NCBI GenBank assembly: GCA_000149265.1
Contig: CH003102.1
Span: forward strand, 222,149-286,148
Source: Ciona savignyi
Lineage: Eukaryota > Chordata > Ascidiacea > Phlebobranchia > Cionidae
Direction of reading: 5' to 3'
DNA: 64,000 bases
In this document: one piece after another, positions 23,337-33,597 of the stretch
Numbering within the stretch: the stretch's first letter is position 1
Layout: each line of letters opens with the position of its first letter
Notes under the pieces: generated by a model
The model's input: the letters and a program-made list of their open reading frames with translations, nothing else
Databases searched by the model: none
What the model was told of the DNA's origin: nothing
Made by a program: the position numbers and the translations under genes

Positions 23337-24785
23337 TATATGTTAAGATATCGAAGCTCAGGTTGCTATGTCGTAACGCATCGGACCGCGTGATTAAACA
23401 TGGGGTTACGTATTCGAAACCGCCCACTTGCAAATCCCTCGTGGCCCACACTTCTATTATTCAACTTAATTCGTCCAAAATCCAGTCGTACGTTGGCGCT
23501 AAAGAGCATGTGTTGGATTTTTATAATTCTGTGCTTTTTATAAAAGTAATGACGACGCGTAAAGCTGTATGACTTTTGTTTTAAATATCAACGTAAAAAA
23601 ACATTTTAAACATAGTTTGTGTTCACTGTAGTTTTGGTGCACTGACGTTTACTATTGCATTTCCGAATTCCGCCATGCAATTCGTTTGGATTATTTGTTT
23701 TTGTTTCTTTAAATATTTATAATTAAAAAAAAATACTTAAAAAAACAAAAAAAACAACAGTCGTTATAATAACACATCATCCAAAACTAAATACAATAAA
23801 GATAATATACACGGCGGTTAAACCCCAAAATATATACAACAAATTATTATAAACAACAACTGCTAATTCACGTAATAATACCCGGAACCACTGGGTTTGG
23901 TGAACAAGTCGAATTAAAATTCCTGATCTCAAGCGAGTTGTTTATTACGTTGATACGCACGATTATGAGTGAATAGGCGGGGTTTAAATAACCGAATCCA
24001 TTGTTTCACATCGGGCATTCACTCGACCTGTCCGTCACCAGTCGGTGGCCCGGTGATGCCAGGTTCAGATTCCCGACATTTTGTACAGCTTTATATCATT
24101 GAGGTTGACATTTCCCAGGCATGGTCGGCAACACTGCAAGAGTCCATATGAAATAACAGTCGCATTCTGCTATTCATTAAACTGAGATTTTATTGAAATG
24201 TTGATAGAAAGATCATATTGTCTGAGTCCAAGCGAGTTTATATTGGAATGATCCTTTCAGCGCCCACTATTACACAGAGGTTCAAAACCTGCGAGATTTC
24301 AAGTTATAAGTCTAAAGAATAAAGGTTAACGAATGGAGAAAGTTTTAAAAGAAAGTTAAAGAGGTACTCTAAGTGTCATGGGGTTGAACGTCGCTATGTA
24401 TTTGCTTAAAATCTTCAAGTGGTTTGTTTCAAACTCATACAGTTCCATTTGTTTTAAGCTCAAGTCTGTGCAGGTTTGAAGGGTCAGGAGTGGAATTGAT
24501 GGGCAGCCATGTTTAGTTTGGGCAAGCGAATAGTGGAACGACCGAGGGAAAATGACAGATAAATAACATTTGATCTTTCAACGACTTCTTTCTAATCAGT
24601 CGGTGACAGAGTTTAAAAATTTGAGAAGGTTATTTAAAGGATTAAGTGCGTAGAAGGAAACTATGCAAATCAACGAAAGAATTTCCTAATTGTCAGAATA
24701 TAACCTAAGCTGTAGATAGCTATTTGTGTATTCATTCAGGGAAATAGAATAAGCGGTCCGTGGTGTTTGAGCAGATATCTCGAAC

Positions 24786-27700
24786 ATGGGCAGCAAGCAG
24801 ATAACGTCAACCACTAACATGTCGAAGCTGCTGAACAAATCGAATCCCAAACGAAAACATTCTTTGCTCAGTTTGCTTGGTGAGTTGGGTTTGAACAAAT
24901 GTGACAAAGCGTTTGTGGCAGTAGACATAAATGGACATAAATAACGGGAAAATCGACACAAAAAGAAACGGGTAAATCGCGTTAAAAGCAAAATATGGAA
25001 TAATAACTACATATTCATGGTCGAGTTATTTATAAAATGTTTCTGAATCGGATTAAACTCGGGTGAAGGTCATTCAGCACGTGGCGAGTCCTGGTCGGTT
25101 TGTTATTCTTGCGTCGCTTTCATGTCGTTTACAATCCAACACCGATTGAAGGGTCGCTGGTATCGGTGTTATCCGCTTATTGTGATAACGATTCAGTCCA
25201 CAATAGACACAACATCTGTCATACGGCGCTCAAAGGATTCGCTAAAACATACCGAACTAAAATAGGAAAAACAAAATCAACGGGGCTATCCCTGCGTCAT
25301 GTATCATATAGTCGACCGTGGTTACCTCGAGAATGGCGTTTTAATTGTACACAACGTTTAACTGTTTGTAAAGAAACAGTTTTTTCAAATTAATTTTTAA
25401 AAAGTATTTAAATATGTACATAAAATAATGGTTAGCTTAAGCTAAGGTTATACTCATAACATAGTAATATATAAAATCTCTCTCGATTGTCATCTTATAA
25501 TACCTCGGTGTTGAATATAATAAATGTGGCCCGCAATGAGGCGAATGGGAATTGGAAAAATATGAAAATTGTCATTTTTGAGTGGGAAAATATGAATTTC
25601 CCGAAGTAATTTCCATTGGTAATCCGCCCACAACCCCCCACAACCGCCCCTGTTATTCCAACGCAGCAGTCGTAGATATTAAGTGAATATGTCAGCGAAA
25701 CTTCTCGCACCCGAAAGTGGGACCACCCCGTCCCGTAATTCCACCCCGGAGGGTGTACAGCGGGTCAGGATGGTTAGGTTCGCCCCCTCCATGTCCACCG
25801 ACGATTTAAGGAAATCCCCCAATGAGAGAATATCAGGTACGAGGCGTATCTGCGATGACGTATATTATATTATTAGGTCAAGTTTCGAACCGGTGACAGG
25901 CAAGTCACTAGTTTTTTAATAATTGTATGTATGGTCGCCGGAACCGTTCAACCACACATGCTGTATTCGCATCATAACATATCCCGGAGAATATACCTGT
26001 TATACTAAGTATCATTGGGTGAAATATGCGACATGGTGGTTATGTGTAAGTCATGTCACATGGTTGTTACATGGATTGTTGTCTCATAGCAAGTTTCCAC
26101 CGAGTTTACGTGAATGTCTGCACCAACTCCACTAATCCGCATTAGTCGGCTCCCAACAATAGTTTCCACATTGAAGCTGTTTGAAGAACCACTTATCCGG
26201 GCTTTCATTTCAAGTGTTTGGCGTTCCAGCCTGTGTTCGTACTTGGAAGTGAAAGTTCCTGCTTTAATCTCCCTCCCATAGTATCATTGTATCCACAATA
26301 CATTGGTCCGCATTCTTACACGGGACATCAACTTATCATTTTCGCTCATAATGGTAGATGAGGCATTTAGCACAGCAGCGTTTAGTTCTAGAACAAACCG
26401 ACTGAAAGCAGCCAGGCAGCAAAAGCATTCGAGATTCTAATTATCGCGATCGAACATTCCAGAAGATCCATCTCGCCGATCGGTGCCGAACGTCCACGCC
26501 CCCCCGTCCACAGGACCCCCCACCTCCAATCGACGATCGTTCTCAACAGCGGCCTCCAGTGTCAGACGTGCGTCCATGTTCGCGCGGAATTACAACCCGA
26601 GTCTCAACCCGGACAAACCATTGGTCACCTGTATACCGGTACGTACAAATGTGGAATTTGTGAACTTAAGTTTCATTTGTTGCTCGTTTGTTTTATTAAT
26701 GAATATTAGAAAGATATAAACCCACCAATATTGCTGGGTGAGCAGAATTTCCATCACAGGCGATCATACGGTTTCGGCGCGCGGCAAGGATTGTTCGACT
26801 TCTCTGTATGGTTTGCATCGCTTGTAAGAAGTAAGTGGGTGTGACGGGGGTTGTGGGATCGAAACCAGTTGGTTGCTTGGCGGTTGTGTGTTTGGGCAGG
26901 GCACGTCTGCTTGCGTTGCATGGACCCTGTTGTTTAAATGAACTAAAGTGTAGCAATGTCTCTCTAATAATGTACATAGTGTGGTAGCTGACAGTTGGCA
27001 TGAGGTTTATGACGTGCCCACCCTCTTTTACCATCTTACAGAAGTCTGACGTATTCAGTGTCACAAAACAGCTGGGTGGCGCTAAAGGAGGCTTTGTTAC
27101 GTGAGAGTGACGTAAGCAAGGATACAGACAAGGACAAACAAAAAGGTGAACAACGCTGTTCGGTATCTCCAAGCAACGCGGACAAAACGATGTATGATAC
27201 GGGAGGGGTCGTGTGTAGGAATGGTTAGCGCGATCGTTTTAGGTGAAACTTGACGTTCAACACAACATTTAGCGAGGATCATTGGTTCGAAGCCTTGAAT
27301 GCTGGAAAATGTCCTAAATAATAGGAAAGTGGGGAATAGGTGGTTACAATGCAAATAAATACCCCACGTATCCACCCCACGTACCCACCCCATGCACCCA
27401 CATACATGTTGCCCCCAGGCTTAACAACGGACGACCCAGAGCTGACCTTCGATCTGAGCAAGTTCAGACGAGCCTCCAAGGACCATGATGAAATGCCGAT
27501 CAAAATCAAAGAACTTTTGAAGAAGAAACCAAAGAAAAGAACTCCCGATGAAAACACCAACGTAGGTTCATCTGATATCAACGTTTTATGGACTCAGAAT
27601 TAAAATGGTTGACATGTTATTAGCGTTAAAATGGACCGCTAATTCACTCTGCTAAACAAGGAGCTCAGAGCAGTAACGATTGGTTTCGACTCCACAACCC

Positions 27701-30700
27701 TTCGGCTTATAGTCCGATGCCCAACCAACCAAGCCAACCCCTATACATGAAGTAACCATGGATGTCGTTGCAGATAATGCGAAGTATGCAGAAGGTCGAA
27801 CTATTCGCTCGGTATCCACTCAACGTGCAGCGGAGCTTGTGTTCCAAGGCGTGGTTGGAAAACTTTGAGTCGAACCGAGTTGTGTTGAGGGAGGGCCATG
27901 CGCCATCTTGCTTTTATTTCGTCATTTCCGGCCGCCGTAAGTCGATTTGATGTCTGCTGTGCATGGAAGCTGCCTAACCTCGGTGGAATAATGGGTCCTT
28001 TACTAAAAGAACGTCTCAATCATATACAACATACTTCAATAGCTCCGGTAACTTTAGATGGTTTATATGCGTGCGGAGGGGGTGATGTAGCTTTTCAGCT
28101 GACCGGTGCAGAACATTCGTTTATTGGACATGTGGCCGAATGACTATCGCCACCGATACATAAACCGAATTGTATGCAAAACTATTTATGTGGTTTAAAG
28201 CTTAAGTCGGTAAAAATAATAGAAAAATGTTCGTTCGACTGGTGCCCACGACACGTCTTATGTTAAATATGAACATCTATGTTGAAACAATCTGACTGAG
28301 GAAAGTTGTAGAAACAAATAAAACTAATTTCTCCGTGTGTAACAGGATAGGTCGGGTTACCGGAGCTATTGCAGTATGTTGTATATGACAGAAACGTTCC
28401 TTCAATTTGGTAGAACCCATTAATCCACTGGGTTCAGGCAATGTCCGTAAAGTGCCGTGCCCAAGGACAACCGACTAGCTAGCGATCAGTTATGCACCTG
28501 CATCCTTTCGATTGAAAGACGACGCACTTAACCGTTAGACCAACGGGCCGGACAAGGCAATGTCCGTTAAATGCCTTGTCCAAGGACACAGCCGACTAGC
28601 TAGCGACCAATTTCTTACCTGCAACCCTTCGGTTAAAAGGTAACGCACTAACCCACCAAGCTAATCGGTAAGACCATGCAGTTGTCACTATTGAAACATT
28701 TAATTCAGTTGTAGCCAATGAGGAGGAAGAGAATGGTCACATGGTCACGACGTTATTGAAGCGTGGCGACAAGTTCGGTGAGTCGGAACTCGCCACTGGG
28801 GAGCGTCGGAGAGCAACCGTGATGAGTCAGGATGACGTGGAACTTTTCGTCGTTCATGCTGACGTAAGTCAAAGATTAGTCAGCAAATTATTACTTTTTT
28901 TTCAAAATGACGATTTTATTGTACCGTAGTGTAGCCAAATGGTTCACGCGACCAATACATATAGGGGCTCGCATACAAAAACGGTCCAAGTGACGAGCGC
29001 ATCATGGGTCGAAACTTGTTTAAAAAAATACTATTTTGTTGGTTTTGGTTTGTATTGTTTCTCTGACGAAAATATGCAAAGGAATCCTAATACTCACAGA
29101 TAAAAAACATGACATAGAATTAACCGTCTTTGTTGCTGCAGGATTACAGAGACATCTGCCTCGCCAAGGGGGACAATGATATTGAAAACTTGGAAATTTG
29201 CAAGAGAAATCCTGTGTTCAATCACTGGCCGATCAATAAGCTGGTGGAAAACCCGGGCGCCTGGACCATGCAGAATTACAAAGCAGGTACTGAGGTTTGG
29301 AGCTATTTACAGTTGAAACATTGGTATATTGGGCAAACTAAAATGAGAGAAGTAGAGAAACTGCACACTAAAGTTAGGATTGGGTTGTGGTTAGTGTTGG
29401 TGTTAGTTATAGGGTTCGGGCAGGGTAAGAATTAGTTTCCATAATTTTAATATGCATTTTCCTTCCTTCCCATCCCCCGAGATACGCCCATGCAATCCAC
29501 ACACGCGTCTTGCAGAACCCACTATATCCAAATATGTTTCGCTGGTGGTCTTCGAAGGTTTGGAACGAGGGTTTCAATGATGATATAATAATAGAGCAGC
29601 AGTTTTGCCTTTAAGATTAGACTTTTATACAAATAAATGTTTGTTAATCATATTTTAGTTTATGATACGTCCGCCCGATTATAGTTAATTATTAGACTTC
29701 CACCGAAAAGTCTGTAGAATCGAAACCAGTTGCTAGCTAGTCGAGTGTGTCCTTGGGCAGGGCACTTAACGGACATTGCATGAACCCAGCTGATTAATGG
29801 ATTCTACTAAATTGAAAAAGGCTTAATCTTGAAGTGAACTAACGATTGCCCGTGTGGTAACGCTTATTGCGGTTTCCATTTACGCGGACAAAACAATACG
29901 AAATATCCGACTAATCTCTCACGCCCCCAAAAGGCATTGAGTTTAAAACTACGGGAATATCGCCATTCTCGCCTTTTACTTAAGCCTTTTATATTCCACC
30001 AGCATATTCCTCCATATTCCGTCATACTCCGCCATATTCCGCCATGTTCCGTCATATTCCCGCAGGATCGCTTATTGTCGAGGATAGTTCGAGATGCGAG
30101 TGGGTCTACGTCATCAAATCCGGTCAATGCAAAGTGGTGAAATGTTTGAAACCGAAGGAACCCGAACAGGACCCGATCAAAATCCGTCGCATCATCGCCC
30201 AACAGGCCAGAGATCGACTGCTCAAGGAAATCGAATCGAACAATGTCAAGTCAACCGCGGAAGGTGAGATCGCGTGGTTGATAGGAAACTTGATGTAAAT
30301 TGTTATAGATTTTATTTTATGGAGGGTTATGTGTGTATGTGGCAAATCATGTATATTGCTATTTAATTCATCGGTTAAAACCATAAGTTCGTGATCGGAG
30401 TGAAGTGTATAATAGTTTTATCCACGACAATGGGAAAGCGTTATGACGTCAGATCACCCTACCGTCGTGTTACAAGTGGAATGGTAGTGAGTTGTACACG
30501 ATTGAGGCACAAGTTTCGATCCACCAACAATTCGGTTACCTGCCGATCCTCTTACTGTTTAGCTATCTAACCGGTGGTAGAAATCAAATTTAGATTTTTT
30601 TCATTATTAAATTAAATTTAAGAATACGATCGATCTGTGAGACGATATGTCCCCTTCAAAACTATAAAAAAAATCGGCGGAAATGATGTCAAAGTAGCTA

Positions 30701-32227
30701 ACAAAATTACATGACCGGCAGATGGCGCTCCCGGGCTGGCCCCGTCATCCACCTTCTTTACAACCCCACTGTCTCGACCTCAAACCTTCGACAACCCCGA
30801 CCCGGCCGTCCAAGCTGCGATCCGAGTAAGAACACAAATTATCCATGTTTATCCTTGTGGATGGGAAAACCAAGGGGGTTACCACACAGGCAATCGTCAG
30901 ATCACCTCGCGCCCACCGTCGGGTTACCGGAGCTATTGCAGTGTGTTGTGTATGATTCACACGTTTTTCAATTTGCTTGAACCCATTAATCCACTGGGTT
31001 CAGGCAATGTTTTTGTTTTGCGTTCGTGTCGGCTAAGTGCCTTGCCCAGGGACAACGCCAATTGACCAGACATTCCTATCCAATCGAGCTACCTTGCTCG
31101 ACTATTGTTATATCCAATAAGATCTCTATTTTAGTAATTCGCGCTTGAATTAAAGTTTCTCCACGTTCCCACAGGAAGCATCGAGATTTCAAAATTCCCC
31201 TACCTCCGCGAACTACCCTTTCCTATCCTCCTTATATGGCGAGCACTTGGATGGCGTCGCATACGTGGCGCTGGAGGTGTTAGGGACTGGGGATAGCTTC
31301 GTAAGTTCCCATGCTGAGCTCCTTGGGATTCCGGCAAATTCAAATTACCTCGTACCCACCGTCGAGTGACCTATACTGTTTAATATGGTTGGAAAATGTT
31401 GTTCAATCCATTGGGTTCAGGAGGCGTTAACTAAGTGCCTTGCCCAAGGACACAGTTTCGAGTATTCGGACTGGTTTTGATCCCACCACCTTTCGCTTAT
31501 CGGACTGATGTGTTAACGAATCTAAACAGACTGTTTCGCAAAGCAGAAACATTATTCAGTCGATCTTACTACTTCTTTCGTTGTAACCTCTCTATATACC
31601 ATATTACGAATGTCATTGTACCTCCTCACACGACATCATATAATCGTCCCCGATGATGCTTACGTGGTTGTGCGAACGTTGATCTCGTTCCCAGGGATTC
31701 CTCGCTGTTCTCCCCAAGGAACAGAGAGGAACGAGTGTGAGTTTGATCAGCTGTGGAGCGGAAGTCATTCAGATCAACAAGAAGTTCTTTCAGAAACACG
31801 CGGACGAGACCGTCTACAGCCTCATTAATATGAAGGTTCGGGCTTAAAGAGATTTTTAATGTTTATCCCCGTTAATAGGAAAACCAAGGGGGTTAACACA
31901 CGGGCAATCGTCAGATCACCTCGCGCCCATCGTCGGGTTACCGGAGCTATTGCAGTGTGTTGTATATGATTTACACATTCCTTCAATTTAGTAGAACCCA
32001 TTAATCCGCTTATTATCTAACGAGGCGTGTGTGTCTCGAACGCGCGACCCGGCGGATCGCGGAACACCTCCCCATGACTTGTGCCACGCAATCCGCAGTT
32101 CCCGCCGTTCCCGAAGCAACACGACATCCTGCAAAACCTCAAAGCTTCATTCGAATGGGAGGATTACAAGAGGAAGACGATCAGTGATGCTCTGCACCGC
32201 CTCTACCGGCCACTCGTGAAACCCTGA
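24786..32227 (+). CDS. CNBD2-like protein with two cyclic-nucleotide-binding domains
   Basis: Alternative first exons 24786-24879 (MGSKQITSTTNMSKLL...) and 25689-25836 (MSAKLLAPESG...), both ending one base into a codon. Then 26463-26638, about 26710-26815, 27042-27100, 27419-27561, 27774-27936, 28715-28863, 29142-29286, 30066-30263, 30722-30825, 31175-31300, 31695-31835, 32099-32227. The joint between 26710-26815 and 27042-27100 is not in frame as drawn, so a small exon or other donor is missing. The first domain has MQKVELFARYPLNV, EGHAPSCFYFVISG and a phosphate-binding cassette FGESELATGERRRATV that keeps the key Glu and Arg. The second (YKAGSLIVED, VYVIKSGQCKVV) carries a long insertion, and its cassette reads FGFLAVLPKEQRGTSV, so Glu and Arg are lost. 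CNBD2 is linked to sperm in mammals. Poly(A) signal at 32323-32328. Confidence 0.84.
27640..27745 (-). mobile_element. SINE head, antisense
   Basis: GTTTCGACTCCACAACCCTT, then CCAACCAACCAAGCCAACCC on the plus strand, which is the reverse complement of the tRNA-like head. Ends 28 bp before the exon acceptor at 27774. Confidence 0.6.
28340..28675 (-). mobile_element. Two antisense SINE heads in tandem
   Basis: A copy at about 28350-28555 (TACCGGAGCTATTGCAGTAT, TTAATCCACTGGGTTCAGGC, GCCCAAGGACAACCGACTAG) is followed by a second head at about 28558-28675 starting again at GGCAATGTCCGTTAAATGCC. Looks like a local duplication of the head half. Ends 40 bp before exon 28715. Confidence 0.75.
29330..29475. 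mobile_element. MITE related to the Mutator-like family, core only
   Basis: Core GAAACTGCACACTAAAGTTAGGATTGGG through GTGTTAGTTATAGGG and AGAATTAGTTTCCATA, then TTTTCCTTCCTTCC, matches the central part of the elements at 43771 and 52322 but with different ends. The internal open frame at 29287-29435 is repeat-derived. Confidence 0.55.
29690..29910 (+). mobile_element. SINE copy
   Basis: AGTCTGTAGAATCGAAACCAG, CTAGCTAGTCGAGTGTGTCC, GGGCAGGGCACTTAACGGAC, then a shortened middle and GATTGCCCGTGTGGTAACGC with tail. In a CNBD2-like intron. Confidence 0.75.
30001..30060 (+). repeat. 10-bp tandem repeat, six copies
   Basis: Six in-register 10-mers of consensus GCCATATTCC fill the region from about -65 to -5 relative to the CNBD2-like exon acceptor at 30065, so the repeat itself supplies the acceptor's upstream tract. 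Confidence 0.85.
30840..31110 (-). mobile_element. SINE copy, antisense
   Basis: Plus-strand order: TTTATCCTTGTGGATGGGAA, ACCAAGGGGGTTACCACACA, GGCAATCGTCAGATCACCTC, ACCGTCGGGTTACCGGAGCT, TGCAGTGTGTTGTGTATGAT, TTAATCCACTGGGTTCAGGC, GTGCCTTGCCCAGGGACA. Very similar to the 42000 and 59290 copies, so young. Confidence 0.85.
31330..31530 (-). mobile_element. SINE copy, antisense, head half
   Basis: TCCATTGGGTTCAGGAGGCG, AAGTGCCTTGCCCAAGGACA, TTTTGATCCCACCACCTTTC. The tail half is short and diverged. CNBD2-like intron. Confidence 0.7.
31855..32015 (-). mobile_element. SINE copy, antisense, tail half
   Basis: TTTATCCCCGTTAATAGGAA, AACCAAGGGGGTTAACACAC, GGGCAATCGTCAGATCACCT, CATCGTCGGGTTACCGGAGC, then stops after TTAATCCGCTTATT. 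Immediately precedes the last CNBD2-like exon by about 85 bp. Confidence 0.85.
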
Positions 32228-33597
32228 TAACCGCGCCATCACTTGTAGAATCTGATTGAACGTGGTTACATGTGTGCAGACAATACCTGTCTACACACCA
32301 CAAAATTATTCAACATCCGCTTAATAAATATGTACTCAGCCAAACTTCTTTTTTCACCCTGGCCAGAGTTCGAATTCATAGAGGGTTTAGAGTAGGGGTC
32401 GGCAACATGCGTCTTTTTCATCTTTTTAATGCGGCTCTTATTAATTATATTGCTACAGTAGCGAGCGCTTAATAAGTTTAACACCCATGTATAAGTGAAA
32501 CAAACAGAAGAACACTCGCGTCTTTATCTCACACAGTGTTGTTTCCTTTTATTGCGGAAATATTATTAGTTTTGCGACTCTCAATGATTTTTATTTTGTG
32601 AAATATCGGTTAAAATGGTTCTTTAACTGGAATTTTGGTTGCCGATCACTGGTTTAGGGTACGGGTTGGTCCATTTATAAATGTTGTGGCGGTATCGTTG
32701 TCGCTAACTATTCGACCTCGCGACCTGTTAAACCGGGTTTTCTCCGTTTTTTTTTATTTCTTTGTTCAACCCTGTGACGTGATAAAACCGAATGAAAAAA
32801 ATAAAATAATATTTTGTTGAACCCACACGAGTTATCTAGTTTGCAATACAAGTGTTATTTATTCGCATGCAATGCAATATATCGCATAGCAATGTATAGT
32901 TGTGTACAACACGTAGCGAACAATCGAAACAACCCAGATACGACGTTTCCGGGGTTTCCGGTGCCGCGGATGATGACTCAATCCGAGCGCTGCGGATGAC
33001 AATACGAAACAATGCTTATTGTGTGTGTGCAGCGCAAATTACGTCACTATAAGAATACTAGAATAGTGTGCTCCGCGCGCGCGGTGCGTTTAGACGCGAG
33101 TCGACGCGATCGGAGGAATAGCTCGGAAGAGGCGAGGTAAATTAGTCGATGTAATTAGAAGATGTGAATCTAATATTCCTGACCGGTCGGTCCCAGAGAA
33201 GGTCGAGGCTGATGATGAAATCTTCACTCTGAAGCAGAAGCTTTATGAGGTTGAGTGGATATTATCTGAACCCAGTGGATTAATGGGTTCTATATTGAGG
33301 CTGGTAATAACCCCTGTGATACCTCCCATGTATCCACTGAATATTTTGCATATCCCCTAAGTGCCTGGTCCAAGCAGGCAATCAGCCGGAGGTAGCATAA
33401 CTGACAAACGCTTCACCGATCAGTCAGTCGCAGAGAACAGTTCAGTGATGTATTGTGTGGTCAGTGACATTATGCAGCGGTTCATATTTCCATGTAGAAT
33501 CCTTATCCGTTCTAATTCCATAGATTTCATTCAGGTTCTATCTGTGACCTTATAGTAGTTAGGATTGTTTGAAACAAAGTTCGTTGTTATCGTAACA
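32228..33597. other. Spacer with hAT MITE and a possible orphan exon
   Basis: Contains the CNBD2-like 3' UTR, the MITE at 32393-32651, AT-rich sequence, and a GC-rich open stretch at about 33150-33247 (+). That stretch reads IPDRSVPEKVEADDEIF then TLKQKLYE before a GTTGAG donor-like site. It could be an exon of an unrecognised gene or of a 5'-extended ZP gene; I could not connect it. A short SINE piece lies at 33262-33290. Confidence 0.45.
32393..32651. mobile_element. hAT-type MITE, 259 bp
   Basis: Terminal inverted repeats TAGGGGTCGGCAAC (left) and GTTGCCGATCACTG (right) are flanked by an 8-bp near-identical duplication, GTTTAGAG at 32385-32392 and GTTTAGGG at 32652-32659. Terminal GGTCGGCAAC-type repeats plus 8-bp duplications are the hAT hallmark. 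No transposase is present. An older relative lies at 7695-7975. Confidence 0.85.

Larger units (their letters stand above)
21353..24785. other. Spacer between PRXL2C and CNBD2-like genes
   Basis: Holds the PRXL2C 3' UTR to about 21700, a dispersed repeat (21780-22085), an antisense SINE (22500-22690) and a three-copy TGACGTA repeat (23289-23335). An open stretch at 22831-23097 (+) with raised GC resembles no family I know. A second unplaced AT-rich repeat lies at about 23700-23860, containing CAACAGTCGTTATAATAAC. No gene supported. Confidence 0.5.
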
